Below, piece by piece: positions 24,078 through 36,936 of a stretch of 64,000 bases of DNA. The stretch covers positions 38,873,087 through 38,937,086 of the forward strand of contig NC_135013.1 of assembly GCF_051020955.1 (NCBI RefSeq), written 5' to 3'. The notes beneath the pieces were generated by a model. That model did no database searches. It was not told the DNA's origin and worked only from the letters and a program-made list of their open reading frames with translations. The number at the start of each line of letters is the position of its first letter. The stretch's first letter is position 1. A program made the translations under genes and the position numbers. This stretch comes from Megalopta genalis. Lineage: Eukaryota > Arthropoda > Insecta > Hymenoptera > Halictidae.

Positions 24078-24512
24078 TTCGTTCGCTCTCCCGCCCCGCC
24101 GATTCCGTAATTGCGAATAGGATAAGCGTTTCTCTTTAACCGGCCGCGGCGGTAATTTAATCGCCTGCCTCGCAGTCGTTACGAGATCGCGGCCGGTTTA
24201 TGCAAAATTATGCGTCGGTCCTGCTCCAATGAAAATTCGCATACCTACGCACACGTCATGCCGTTCGGTAGGCCGATGCGGCACAACGCAACGTGGTGCA
24301 ACGGTAACAACGTGGCACCGCGCTAATGCGATAGACGTGTGCCGAGGGGGTGCGCGGTGTGCCGCGGGGCCGGCGCGGTCTGTCGTGTGTCGTGTGTAAG
24401 AGGTTTTCCTCCTTCGACGTTGTCGCAACGTCGTCGACTAGAAGTGGCAGCGCGAGGGAGACGAAGACGTAGGCGTAGAACACGGAAGGGGCGATGAGGG
24501 ACGGGAGGGTGT

Positions 24513-24553
24513 GTGCGAGAGAGAGAAAGAGAGAGAGAGAAAGCGAGAGAGCA
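24513..24553. repeat. (GA)n microsatellite, degenerate
   Basis: GA-rich tract with AAAG interruptions. Confidence 0.9.
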
Positions 24554-24898
24554 GGAAAAGCCCGGACAGAGAAAAAGAGAGAGGGCAAAAAAGAAGGAAA
24601 TCTGTAGAGCTAATTCGCGTGCGAGATAACGCGGTGGCCGAGTAAGGTTGTGTGTGCTATCGTTGAAATGGTCTCCGTCGAGTCACGGAGGGGGTTGGCC
24701 AGGGCAGGGAAAGGCCACTGTCGACTTATGCCAGGGGGTGGTAAGACGATCTTATCGCGCCACCACCCCCGCCCCCTCTGTCCTTCCTCCTTCATTTTTT
24801 CCTCAGCTACCTTTCGCGCTCCCCCGTTCCTCATCTCGCTCCGTTCTTTCTGTGTTTCCCTCGCGCGTCGTCTCTTTCTCGCGCGCGCGAACAGCTAG

Positions 24899-24998
24899 CC
24901 TCGGCTCCGCTCGGCTCGGCTTGGCTCGGCTTCGCTTCGCTTGGCTTGGCTCGGCTCCGCTCGGCTCGACTTGGCTCGACTCGGCTCGGCTCGACTTG
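24899..24998. repeat. TCGGC/TTGGC pentanucleotide satellite-like tract
   Basis: About 100 bp of five-base units varying among TCGGC, TTGGC, TCCGC, TTCGC and TCGAC. The minus strand reads as repeated SRAEPSQ-type peptides in two frames, which come from the 5-bp period and are not a gene. Confidence 0.95.
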
Positions 24999-25816
24999 CC
25001 GGTGGCGGCTACTACTTTTATCCCCTCCCACCCCTGATGACAATATCGCGTGGCCAGCGAGATAACCGCTCGTGTCATTCCTACATCGACTACCTACTTC
25101 TCAGTCCGACTAACACCGAGCGGGTTCTCCTCGTGCGATCGGTGTACTCCTCGACGTAGGGACACTTTCTCGGCGCGGCGAGCGAGCACGAGAACCGGGC
25201 ACGGCGCGACGCGACGGGAGTACGGTACGTACACGGCCCGGGAGCAGATTGTCATCAGGAAAAATCCGTGCGGCCGCGCTGGACACCGAGGAAATGAGAA
25301 TGGAAGTTATTATGTTACAGGAACAGGGGGGAGGCGCCCCGACGTTATCGGGGATTCGATTCCCTTTAATACTGGATTCATTAGACTGTTATCAGATGAC
25401 GCCGCGGCTCCGACCGGCCGCTGTTCAAACTATCTGCCGGCCGCACGAACTACGTTACGTCTAAATTATCCTGCGGCCTGCGCTAATTACGTCCGGCGCG
25501 GAGCGAAGCGGCGTCTCGCGTTCTCCCGATTCCCGAAGGTGGATGTCAACGATTCGCCGCGCCGGCTTCTCAACTTCCACAAACACGCCGCCGCCCACCT
25601 CCGACCCGCTCGTGCATGCTTACGTGACCAGCACGCAAAATTTACATGAGAACGTAGATTATCGGCCGGCAGGTTTTTTCAGCGAGTCACAGGAGGCGTC
25701 AGATCGATTATAATCCCGGAATTCTGGCCCAGTTCAATGGAAGGCGAGTTCGCGAACTGACCAGCGAAAAGTGATGGCAACGTTGACGGGAGTAAAGTGC
25801 TGCTCCCAGCGTCGCT

Positions 25817-25923
25817 GGTGGTGGTGGTGGTGCAGGTTGCCAACGGACGGCGGTGGTGTGTTGCTGGTGGTGGTGGTGGCGGTGGCGGTGGCGGCGGTGG
25901 CGGCCGTTGATGGTGGCAGCGGT
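25817..25923. repeat. TGG/GGC trinucleotide repeat
   Basis: Runs of TGG and GGCGGT units with a unique insert in the middle. Poly-V/poly-W on one strand and poly-H/poly-P on the other come from the repeat. Confidence 0.95.
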
Positions 25924-27860
25924 GGTGGAATGACGTTGCGGGAAATGAGTCTCGTAAAACAATGCTAGACACGCGAACACCTCGGGAAAGTGGCCCCGAG
26001 TCCACCTTCCAGCAATCGCGGACTCGCTTCTGAATGCACGTTTCACATCATCTCGCCGCTGTCCTCGACATTAATTAATGCCTTATCGATGGATCTACGG
26101 GAGACGTCGCGTGTCTCGCTATCGCACGCGTCGAGGATTAAATATCATCCGCGAAACGAACTCCACCCCCTTTTCCGTTCCTTCGCTTTCTTCGGCGACG
26201 CGGGGCGATCGTTCGGTTCCCTTTTACGCACCCTTGGGTCCCAAACCGTCCTTCGGCCTTTCGTTTCAGATCTTGCTGCAACTCGTCCCGCGCCCCGTTT
26301 AATTGCGGCATTACCGTTTCATGCAACTATTGGTGCAAAATCTCGAGTCTTGTATCGTGCCCAAGGGAGTCTCTCTCGGCTCGCATCGGTGAACGCCGTT
26401 CAAAAATGACGACGATGACAGGTCCCTCGATGTGGGCAGGTTCACGCGTGAACACGCGTGTTGCTCATCCGCCACGGTGGTCGTACCGGGAATCGAGCAG
26501 ATAAGAAAGTTTCGCCCGCGAAAACCAACGGCCTTCGGGACGCGGCCTCAGAAGTCGCCGGATTTTCGTTCGAGCCATTGTTTTAATTGAAACTGTTATC
26601 GCACGGCGCCGAGGTCGGACGCGCGGCCGAACGCGCATCATTATGCATCGGTTTTATCGTTGTACCGTCGGAACGGTTTACTGCTTCGGGGTGGAAGCGT
26701 GGAACTTTCCGGGAAATCTTGTCGCTCGTTAAACGACGCCCGTTGTTCCGCCAAAACAGCGGTAACGCGCCTCCGCGCCGCGTATTGCCAATCGGATTCG
26801 ACGCGGATACAATGCAGCACCGGAGCGGAGGAACCGTTCCGCGTAATAAACGGTTCCCCATTCGCGAGGAATTTTCGGCTGCTACGCTTTCCGCTCGGTG
26901 CATCGCGCGCGCGCGCGGCGAACGGAACCGAGACCGGCTTGAATAAAATCTGCCGGATTTTTCGTCCGCGTATCGATGAGAACAAGAACGGCGTGTATTC
27001 GACACGGCTCCTTTTCAGCCTCGAATCACCGTCGAACGCACACGCCAGGCTCGAGTGCAGCGCTTCGTGCATCCAGGCAAATCGCACGCCTCGCCGGTAC
27101 GACGTGTCAGCCGCATTCAGGCGCATTCCCGGCTACCTGTCTCCCGTCTGACTCGACGCAGAGGCCCGGCCAGGCGATTGGCAATTCGCACTCTTCTACG
27201 ATCCGGCGAATCGCGAGTCGCGAGGTGTCGACCAATCGAGAACGAGGTAACAAGTCGAACGATCGCGAATCGGCGTGCCTCTGCCCTCTGCCTCTGCCTC
27301 CCCGTGCAAGACACCGTTGTTTACCCGGAGAACAATCGTTGCGTCGCAAAGGAATCGCGATAGCTGGCACGATGAATGCCCAATTGGATGATTAATCGCT
27401 CGATTGCCCGCCGAGACCAACAATGGCCGGCTTATCGGCCGCGCGTGCTCCCGGACGGCAACACGCCGCGCCGATTGCGCTTGGCCAGAGACGATTTTCG
27501 ATAATCTTCGACCGCAATTGATCCCGCCTTCGGAGACACGTGTTTACGCACCGGTTATTTCATTGCCAGCTTCATCCAGTAGCCAGCTGTGTATTGCACT
27601 CTAAATGACAACAACGGAAGTTCGAGAATGCTCGTGATTAGCCACAAGCTTTAAAACAAAACACGCGACAATCTTCGTGATCTGTCCGTAATGTGCTAAA
27701 GGGACGGGGTGCAAGTGTCAGACTCGTTACACAAACATTTGGAACATAATCCACTAAATATAAATGTTACTCCCTTCTTTCAAATCGAAATAAATTCTAC
27801 TATTCTATAACGAGGATCGAAACGTCGAAGCGAGTGTTGGCATACGACAAATATAAATTC

Positions 27861-27894
27861 TCGTAGAAATTTAAATCGTAGAAATTTATTAACG
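27861..27894. repeat. Tandem tcgtagaaattta pair
   Basis: The 13-mer tcgtagaaattta occurs at 27861-27873 and 27876-27888. The second copy extends to ATCGTAGAAATTTATTAACG, which is identical to 18505-18524. Confidence 0.6.
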
Positions 27895-28887
27895 ACAAAA
27901 TAGTGCGAATCGAAGTACTTGCAAAAAAGATCGTAGTGCAATAGACTTTTTAAAGGCATAACGAAGAAGCTAGCTATCAGGTCGCCGAGCGAAGTCCTCG
28001 GCTGCGAAAGGACACGCGGCGAAGAGTTCGAGGCGCGGGGTAAATCGGTTGGGGAACAATTTTGCAGCGGATTGTTCGGAATTACAGAGCGGCTGGTTGC
28101 AGAGGGATCCAGCGAGTCTCGATGCGTTGGTTGGTCCGCCGCGGCTGATTGGCCGCGTTTGTTTCAGGCCGGCCTGATTGCATTCCACCGGAAACGGCAA
28201 ACAAATGACAAACACCGAGCGGTGCCGGGATCGTTAATTGGCGGAGGCGAGAGCGGAGAAGAAAAGAGTCAAGGGAAGACTTGCGGAATTATTGCTGCAT
28301 CGAAAACTAGGGGGAAAAGGAGTGGAGGCTGGAAAGAAAAGGGTGAAGAGGAAAACCCGAAGAAGGAGCGGAGACGATTGTTCGTACCTTTCTGTTATCG
28401 GATTTGCATGGCCGCGTGCGGTTATTCGAGAGGGCATTGTTGGCATTTTAATTCACACGGCTCGAATCGATCACGTCCGGTCGTCCAATAACCGCTCGGC
28501 GCTACTTCCCCCGAGCATGGCGTCACTTCATGTTAAGATTCCGCGGGATTTTCTCATCTTCCGCCGAAAACTCGACGGGATCAACCATTCACCGGCGAAT
28601 CCGTTTAGCCGTTCTCCCGTCGCTCGATCAGTGATTCGTTGGGGAAAAATTCAAGCGACTCGGGAACGATCGCGTGACGGTCGAATCACGCGTATTTAGT
28701 AATTAATATGCGGAATGCGGGTACGCCGAGGGGACTTATCGAAACACCGCGTGTCACTCGCGACACACTTGAGTCTGGAAACCGGGAGAACGACGGAACG
28801 ACGAGGAATCTCGTTATTCCTGGCGCGCGGAGAAGGAAGACGTTTTTAATTGGGACTGTCCGGGGGTGGAAACCCCTTGGAACATAC

Positions 28888-28921
28888 CCGACGACGGCGA
28901 CGAAGACGAAGAAGAAGAAGA
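28888..28921. repeat. GACGAAGAAG-type trinucleotide tract
   Basis: Short run of CGA/GAA triplets. Simple repeat. Confidence 0.85.
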
Positions 28922-29226
28922 GGTGGGATCGGAGGTAGCAGGAGTCTCCCGCAAGACGAGAATGGACTGACCTACCTTAGGATCATCCGATCTATTCAGG
29001 CTCCTTATTCAATCGTACCCTCTCAGGATGCGAGACAAAAGCACCGATGAAACAGAACCTCTGCCTCTCGCTCCCCGCTCCCCGGCACGGCACTCTGTGC
29101 GTATGTTTCTTTGGCTTTGTCTCCTCTCGGATACGACTTCCGGTGCCGCGGCTAGACGCAACCCTCAATGGGATGATGCGCCTTTGAAACTCGGTTGTAG
29201 GTGGATTCCGCGATTATTCCTGCGGT

Positions 29227-29253
29227 TTGTCCCGGTCCCGGTCCCGGTCCCGA
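29227..29253. repeat. CCCGGT tandem repeat
   Basis: Four units of CCCGGT. This is the complement of the GGGACC type with one change, and resembles the repeat at 19799-19826. Confidence 0.9.
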
Positions 29254-31518
29254 TCGTCCTTCCTCCCTTCGATCTACTTCCTATCAGTTTCGAAAATTTC
29301 CTGTCTGTTTTCTCGGCCCCGCCACAATGGGCCGCGTCTGTTTCCCGAACGGCGGCCTCCCGACACATTGTCTGACGGATCGGGGGAAATTGATAGCGCG
29401 GCCCCTCGCGATCTAGTTGTTGAATAACCTAACGGAAAACTTTGTTCCCCCTCCGCCCTCCGGTCTCCGCGCGGCCGATTTCATTTCGAGCGTCGTTCGC
29501 AATTCTCACGAGCCGCTGGAAGTTGCGTTTGGCGCGATCCGCTATGGCGAACGCGCGTCCTGAGCACTCAATTGTCCTCGCGCAGCCCCGGGTCCTCTCT
29601 TTTTCCGCCTCTTTCCCTCCGCGTCTCCGCCGAGACGAGTCTGTGCTCGACAAGGCCGGAGGGTGAGTTCCTGGATGGATGGTCGTCTATTGTTTCGGCG
29701 ACTCGTGAGTCAAGCGTTAACGGATTTTGTCTTACAGATTACTAGATCCCTTCAAAGTACCCGTCGTCCTCCTCGTTGTCGGGGCCTAGCGGACCGTGGG
29801 AAGCTTTATTATAAATCGCGATACAAATCGTCCGTCGCGCTCCAAACGATCCGCGTCCGAGCTGATTCTTTCGAACTCCCCTCGGCATCTCACGATGTAT
29901 CGCCAACTTTTATTTTACCAAATACATACCGTGATTTACATCTTCAACTTGTCCCATTTAACCGTAGATTTTCATTTCACCGAATTTATTAGTGATAGTT
30001 CGTTCACTGTAAGTTGAAGACGAGGAAAAAGTTAGGCGAGCCAAAATTACGCTATCCAGAGGAAGAGACGGAACAACGTTGGAAGCTAATCAAGGGTTAA
30101 TGTTTTTTACGCGTACAATAACTGTAGAGGCTCTCGAGAATGTAGGGCAAGTAGAAGACAGATGCCAGTTTGGTCCCTTTAAAGTACGCTATCAATGTCG
30201 GAGGGTATTGTTCCCCGGAGAGACATCGGTCGATCGGGCCAGCCGTTCACCACCGATTTGCCTGTCGCGTCCCATCCGTGAATCGTCGGCGTCGAGTTAG
30301 CGACGCGGCGTCATTCACGATATAACAATAAATTAACGTTGGCTCGTTGTGCCGTACGGATCTTTTGTGAGCGCAGCGATCCTGCATTGTTAACCGGCAA
30401 ACAATGCCAGATCGATCGGCGTTCTTGCCGGCCGAGCGTTCTCCGGCCGTACGGAAGTATTGAAAATGTTGCCCTTTCACGATCGGAACCAGCGTAAACT
30501 CGCATTTTTAATCACGCATCAGCGCGGACCCGTGAAAATTTCGACATACTTTTGCCGAGGGACGGAGAAACCGGACTGGCGGGGTCCCGATACGGTGACA
30601 GCGGGAATGGGCGGGACTTTTGAAAGCAGATAACCGGGAGGCGGGAGGACGAGCAGAGTGACTAGACAATGCAGGAAAGAAGAAACGATAGCCAGGTCGC
30701 GAGTGCGCGAGCGCGAGAACCGCCTACTACTCTTTCGCGTCGCGAAGACAGGGAGGAGAGGATGTCACGAGCGATGACACGCTCGCGGCGCGATAACGTT
30801 ATCGGTGGCAGTCGCTCCTCCAATCAGACTTCTCTCCGAACCGTCTTCCATGATGCAAAGCTTCTAACTCCGTTATTCTCTCGAGTCCGCAAGTTTCCAG
30901 TCGCGGACCCTCATTGGGCAATTGCAAATTATGGTAAACGAAAGTGGGAACGGACGCGTGTGTACGTACGTTTTAGTGTTCGACATTAACCGGTCACGCA
31001 ATCTGTTTAGGAAGAATAAAGAGTGCCGAACCGTCGACGGTATCGCCGCCAGATCGCGAACGGCGAAGACACACGTTCGTTTTAAAAGGCAATCTCGCAA
31101 ACGAGTTTTATACAGCCTTATTCCGCGTTTTTACAGCCCCGTCCGTCCAGTCAGTTTCACGGGAAAGCTCCGCGAACGTCTTTCGTTTTATTAGAAGCAC
31201 TTTCGAGAACGGCGTCCTTTCCGAAGTATCTTTACAGTCTTCGGAAACTCTCGGGCGTTTAATCTATTCGCGAATACGAGAAACGTAAAAAAATCACAGC
31301 GACGAACGGACCGCCGAGAAAGCTCGCGAGCAAACGCACCGTTGACAGCTTTAACGATTTGATTATAATTAACGCGTACGCGGCGCAACGTAAATTCGGG
31401 CGTGCTCGTGAAATTTTAATTACGGGAATTTTCGGCGACGCCGAAACAGCGGCACGCGGACTTCCGAATACGGTGTGCGGGGCAGGAGGATAAAAGATGC
31501 GCGGCGGCTGGTACTCAC

Positions 31519-31568
31519 CCTGTGCCAATCTTCTAGCCACCGGCTTGGATCTCATCGCTGGACGACGG
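31519..31568 (-). CDS. 50-nt coding exon of an unidentified minus-strand gene
   Basis: On the minus strand the segment lies between an acceptor with a pyrimidine-rich lead (gttttgttttcgaattacccag|CCG, AG at 31570-31569) and a strong donor (GGCACAGG|gtgagtac, GT at 31518-31517). Of three frames, two contain stops and one is open, reading RRPAMRSKPVARRLAQ. That open frame starts at the second base, so it needs an upstream exon ending with two bases of a codon. The exon at 40922-41031 ends exactly so (AG), and the joined codon is AGC. The peptide is basic and I do not recognise it. An internal ATG exists, but a start here is not required. It leaves in phase 1. Confidence 0.5.
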
Positions 31569-31915
31569 CTGGGTAATTCGAAAACAAAACACTAATCGCA
31601 ATAACGCAGCTGTCAGTCCTCCGAGCCATGCGAGTTTATGCACGATCGTTTTATCCTCTGGACGATTTCACTGTGTCCGCCACCCCCTACCCCTGTAGAC
31701 GGAACCGTCCGTTGGCCCTTCGGTGGTCTTCACTCGGATCAGTTCTGATCGAAGACGGACGGTTGTCCTCGAGCGGGCCTCGAGCCGGACACTGAGGAGG
31801 GTACGCGGAAAGAGTCCATTCCGACACGCGGGTAGGTACGACGGGTAGGTACCCTGGTTCCTCGGTAATCCGACGGCACCGTCGTCCCGTCCAACTGGGA
31901 TCCTGACGTGCGGGA

Positions 31916-32300
31916 TCTGTCCTCCGACAGTGGAGGCTTCTCCTGTCCTCCGCGTCTCCTCCTTCTCCGCCACCTTGTCCTCCACCCTCGCAGCTCTCTC
32001 CCTCTCCTCCTTTTCCACTCCCTCCAACCTCTCTCTTTTCCTCTCTGCCGCTCTCCTTCACCCTTTCTCACCCTCTCCGCCCTCTCCACCCTCTCCCTCT
32101 CTGTTCCTCTTTCTCTTTCTCCCTCCCTGTACGCTCCGCCGCCAACTCTGCCGGTTACACCACCGCTTCTTCCACCCCCTTCTTTCTCCTCTTTCTCCTC
32201 TTCGCTGTTGCTTCGTGTTACTCTACTACTACTACTACTACGACCGACTACTTCGCCTCCACCTCCGCCGCCTTCTCCACCTTCTGCCTCTTGGCCTTCC
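31916..32300. repeat. Long polypyrimidine tract
   Basis: Nearly 400 bp of strongly pyrimidine-biased plus strand, including repeated CACCCTCTCC-type units at about 32.06-32.10 kb. It yields a 254-codon serine/proline/leucine frame and an antisense glutamate/arginine frame that I regard as composition effects. A (CTA)n run sits at 32223-32241. Such tracts can form triplex DNA. Confidence 0.85.
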
Positions 32301-32699
32301 CCACCTGCGGAGTCGACCTGGTGGCTTCCCCACCACCTAGGCGATACGACTCCGCTGTCCACCAATGATCAGCCGCTGTCTCTCCGCCGCGTTCCTCTCT
32401 TCCTGCGAGAGCGCAACCTCTCGTTTCTTCGCTCCCGGGCTCCTCTCCTCTCCTATCGAAGCTTCCGTCACCTACACCCGTCGCGTCGCGTCGCGTCGGG
32501 GCTACACTATAGCGAATCCTATCCTGGTCTCCCTCCCCCTCGGAGGACGGAGATAAGTCTCCGGCGGTTTATCGAGCTTCGGCCGATGGACACGTTCGAC
32601 GATCGCGAGATGATTACCGGAGCTGTCGGGCGCCAAATCTTCCAAACAGCTTTCGGTCCATGTAAACTTTGACTCGATGTTGTTTAGACTCGATTACCA

Positions 32700-34022
32700 A
32701 TGTTTGCGAACGATATCGAGAATTCGTGCGCGCCGACTCTACTTTTTAATAACAGGCCTCCTCGAACTTTCCAAACTCGTTCTCGTGTTCGCCAGACAGA
32801 TTACGTGGCTTCTGGAAGCTCTATTGTTGCAGCCGGCATGAAATACCAGCGTCCATTCGGTCCGGTCCTTCCTTATCGATTCCAATTTCGACCACGTCTG
32901 CTCGATCCGACGTCGACGTCGCTCGCTAAGGAACAGGTGTTCACCGCCGTTCCACCTCTTTCGCTGACGGCGCAGATCACTGATTCACAACATTGTCCCT
33001 CCGTGCGGGCCCATTATCGCCCCTTGTTGCTGACGTGTAGTCTGTACCGGCTCGATACGAGATATCTAACGTGCGCACTGATTACAAACATTCTTAGTCC
33101 GATAAACCGGTTGTGTCTCGGCCGTTTCTCAAGTTCAACATTCGTCTGCGATATTATGCAACGTGGTCATCCGAGATGTTCCTCCTTCGCCGGATCCCCT
33201 CGACGAATCGATCCTCGGTCGGGTCGGCCACGCTGCCGAAAACACGTGGGGGACCAGTGGCCGGTGATCGATCGCACGATCGATTCGAGGGCCGCTGCAC
33301 TTTCTGCGAACGCTGCACTGCGCGCCCCTCTCGGATCGATCGATCGACCGCGCGAGATCCTCCGGTTCTATTGGTCCTCGATCGGTGTCCGCGAGACGTT
33401 GGTCGCGCGATCGTCGACGAAGAGGCGGCGAGAACGCGTCCGCGGGAAAATGCGGATATCGCCGATGGAAATGCGAGCCGGATCCCGGCGCGTCGACTTC
33501 GGGGCTTGGCTGGCAACTCGCTTCGCACCGACACTTCGACTTTGCATTTCTGGGTGCGTTCGCTCGACTAGGCGCCCCTCTTCTCCGTCTTCGTCGCACC
33601 TGAGCGCGACCTCCGACCCCACGGATGGTGGTTCGCCGTGGTTCGCCGTGGCTCGCCGTGGAACGCGCCCGCGCACCCTTCCCAGCGCAGCTCCGCCCTG
33701 CTCCTTCGCCCTTTCGAAGCCGGGATCGGCACCTCTTCTCCCTTTTCCTCTTCTTTTTCTCCGCCGCGTGCGCTTCCCATCGCGTACGCGTACGCGGCGA
33801 AACGCGGCAACCACGCAGAACACCGCAAACTCGGTCGAAAGCGAGGCGTTTCACCCTTTTTCCCGCGATCCCTTGACGTCGACGATCTCTCGACGGACCG
33901 CGGATAATCGACCGATCGGATCTTCCGAGCGGCGACGTACAGATTCGTCGGGGTTTCTTTCCGCAGCGGGCAAAAAGCGTCGACGAGAGAACCGACGGTC
34001 AACTTTCGCTCGAGTGGAATAG
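32700..34022 (+). other. 440-codon open frame of unknown status
   Basis: The longest stop-free frame in the window starts at an ATG (32700) and ends at 34022. The peptide is rich in Arg, Ser and Pro and has no domain, signal peptide, membrane segment or motif that I recognise. It crosses a 10-bp tandem (33628-33660). Overlapping antisense frames of 126-239 codons are also open, which points to stop depletion in CpG-rich DNA. Chance is most likely, though the length is unusual even after allowing for GC content. Confidence 0.2.
33628..33660. repeat. 10-bp tandem repeat (ggttcgccgt)x3
   Basis: Three near-identical units of ggttcgccgt, followed by a related tggaacg. Confidence 0.9.
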
Positions 34023-34634
34023 TTTGAACGGCCACTCGTGGGGTCCGTCGGTACAATTATATGTATGTATATACGCGTATATACGACGGGACGGGCCGTT
34101 CGGTTCGCAAGTAGCCATTACTTTAATGAGAACTACGTGCGACTCGGCCGATCCGCTTATTGGCGACGGCTCGCTCTGAAATCTTGGGTCTCGAACCGTT
34201 CGTGACACACGAGCCGCGCGCTGGCTGCGGAAATATTACGGCGTATCGCGCCGAGAGCCACGCTCTCTCGCGCCAATATGGTCCAGCGTTTATTTTCATC
34301 TCGGGAAAATCGTGAAAGACTGCGCGCCGCGTTCTCCGCCGGAATGTATAATATAAAATCCGGCCCGGGGATTTATTTCGCCGTCGAGCGTTTTTCTCGG
34401 GCCGTTCTTTGTTTACCCGGCTCCGAGACGAGGGAACCTTTAATAACGATTCACCGAGGCTAATGCGGACAAGCCGGAGATTGTCGGGATTCGTTCCGGT
34501 TTGATTTTCGGTGCTTGTTCTCTCTGTGCAAATCGGTCCGCCGGTTCTGCGCCCGAAGCCAACTACTAGCAAACGCGCGTAAACTATTTCCCTTTGCGCG
34601 ACGATCTCTGCCTTTTATTCACGGCCTCGTCTCG

Positions 34635-34671
34635 CCTTGCTTCTCGCTTTGCTTCTCGCTTTGCTTCTCGC
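34635..34671. repeat. 12-bp tandem (ttgcttctcgct)x3
   Basis: Three consecutive 12-bp units, only the last base of the third differing. Confidence 0.92.
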
Positions 34672-34683
34672 CAACCGAGAGAG

Positions 34684-34684
34684 C

Positions 34685-34731
<47 letters not shown>
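34684..34731. repeat. (CT)n microsatellite
   Basis: About 24 CT units, uninterrupted after the first few bases. Confidence 0.97.
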
Positions 34732-34733
<2 letters not shown>

Positions 34734-35041
34734 CACTTTCATATGGTCCCGGCGTTCCATTTCGTCCTCCTCTATTTTTTCTCTTCCTTCTGGTTCCCCG
34801 AGTCACCTTCCTCCGTGTTTTCTTCCTTCGTTCCTCCGCCACCTTTCCCTCGTCCTCCTCCTCCTTCGCCTCCCGCCGTTACCACAGCCGCCACCGCGGT
34901 TGCTCCTTCTCTGTTTGCTCCAGCGACACCTTCTTCTTCTACGAGACTTTCTTTGTTTCCCGGTGCACGTGCTTCATCCGCGTTTGTACACGCATAAAAA
35001 CGCGGGCGACGCTTGAACGCTGCGCGAGAGAAACGGGGGAG

Positions 35042-35080
35042 GGAGAGAGCGCGCGAGAGAGAGAGAGAGAGAGAGAGACC
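35042..35080. repeat. (GA)n microsatellite
   Basis: GA run with one GC interruption. Confidence 0.93.
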
Positions 35081-36914
35081 AGAGGTGAGAGCAACAGCCC
35101 AGCCGAAGGATACGCGCGACTCCATAAAGCATCCATGTTTAAATGGATATAGTATTTCGTGCGGGGGTGCACGAAAGAGCAGCGACGCCGCTGCGTTTCG
35201 CTGCGTCGCGTCGCGAGGCTCGGTAACGCGTCGGGCAGGTGTTGTGCACCGCGTCTCTCGTGTCGGTGAGGGTCAAACGTGAGCACCGGTGAGGGTGGAA
35301 AGCCAGAGGCATGTACGCGTACATGTATCTGCGCCGAGGCGAACCTGCACACGTTCCCCGGCACAAATTGAATACGTGCCTGTCAGTGGCGTAGAAGCCG
35401 ACACGAGTTTCTCTTGTCGCGTGGACATATTTCGAGAGTGCAACAGTTCTTTCCTGCGATATGCAACGGCGACGCCGCCAAGGCGACGCTGCAGGCGCGA
35501 CACTGTTCCGTTTGCCGGATATTATTCGATTGATCCGCTCTTCTTCCAGATAATCGGACATTTTGCAGCACAGTTTCTCGGTCGTTGGCAATTCTAGAAA
35601 TGTAGCGATCACGAGCAGTCGAGGAAGTCTCAAATGTTCGATGACCAGTCTGCGCATTTAATGCCATCGCTTCTCGTGGATTCCACGAATACATTTACCG
35701 CTTTGCGTAAAACGCAGCACTGTCTACCGTGCGCGCGTAATTCGCAGGACTGTATTCTAATAAATTATATTGCCCCAGCAGATAGAGGGTCGCCGAAGGA
35801 ATGTTCCGAGAGGAAACCGATCGGACGTGGCCGGCGAACAGATGCCTCGGGGAATAAACAAGCGAAAATATGTGTCGTTTAATATCGGTGGGGGAAAGCA
35901 ATCTCTCCGGGGCGGTTGTACAGGCTACTCGAGATCTCGAAATCTATAAAGAGATGGAGGAAGTAGATTCGGCCACTTCTGACCGAAAGGAGAGATTCGG
36001 CAGGGCGAGAGGGACGCAGGAAAGTGCCGCTAACGGATGACGTATATTAGGGATACTCTGGTCGAGTAAGGCACCCGAGGATCCCAGGACCCTCCCTGTC
36101 CTTTCGCTGGCTATAAAAACCACTCGCCTTCCTTCTCGACCCTTAGCTAAAAGGCCAATCCGCCCTACCACCCTTATCGATCCACGAGGAACGAGCGTTC
36201 GGTTACTCTTTGGCTTGTGGACTCGACTTCTTGCGCGCGACCACCCGGCTACACCCCCCACCGACGCAACGTCTCTAGATTCATCTTTGCGAGTGTAATT
36301 AACGAGCTGACTGATTTTTTTCCTTAGTGCCGGCTAAAAGGCTGCTTCCCATTGGACAGCACCCAAATACCGATCCTGCTGCCCTCGCGGTGTGAAGCCG
36401 TCGATAACGTATCGATCTCGCAGACTCTTTCGATTGCATTGTTACATTGTACATGGTATCGTCTAAATCGAAGTTGCAATGGAACTTGCCACACGTGTTG
36501 GAGAAACGTGTCTAATATGAGTCCTACTATTTTTTCCAAATCATAATTTTCCATTAAAAATACATTCGTTAAAAGATGACACGCGTTTAAAAACGAAAAT
36601 ATGTGTTTTACAATCTACTGGAAACTATGAAAAGAAAATACCGCTTCTTCGCAGTAAAGGAAAAGAACTAGAAGTATAGAGACTCATAGAATTCAAAAAT
36701 GGGCTCCGACAAGCAGACGAAACAACTGTAACGGATATTAGTCAATTTTGCCTTATACAATACAACAATATGATGAACAAACTTCGACTATGAGGAAAGT
36801 GAGTATAGAAGAAACAGAAGACACACACAGTCATACAATTCGAAAAATACAAACTCCTATTCGAGTCTCACTTCTTGCAGTCGATGGAGAAGATTCTTAT
36901 TTTGCACATGGATT

Positions 36915-36936
36915 TCCTACCTTCTCGAAGGTAGGA
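36915..36936. repeat. Perfect 10-bp stem hairpin
   Basis: TCCTACCTTC and GAAGGTAGGA pair perfectly around a TC dinucleotide. It lies within a short AT-rich patch that also shows two loosely similar segments (about 36.67-36.71 and 36.82-36.86 kb). Confidence 0.6.

Larger units (their letters stand above)
22931..31518. other. CpG-rich non-coding sequence with simple repeats
   Basis: Long CpG-rich stretch, possibly intronic to the minus-strand gene that includes 31519-31568. It holds CT, GA, TCGGC, TGG and CCCGGT simple repeats listed separately. A 201-codon minus frame (23390-23995) ends beside donor-like GCGGAG|gtacgt but has no recognisable domain. A plus-strand frame ending AGG|gtgagt at 29661 is similarly unsupported. 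TTAATCC (about 23045) and GGGTTAA (about 23262) might be eroded piggyBac-like ends. Confidence 0.4.

Noticed and set aside
31739..32672. Frames of 208 and 254 codons
   Set aside because: They follow the polypyrimidine tract. Low complexity on both strands with no splice signals or domain.
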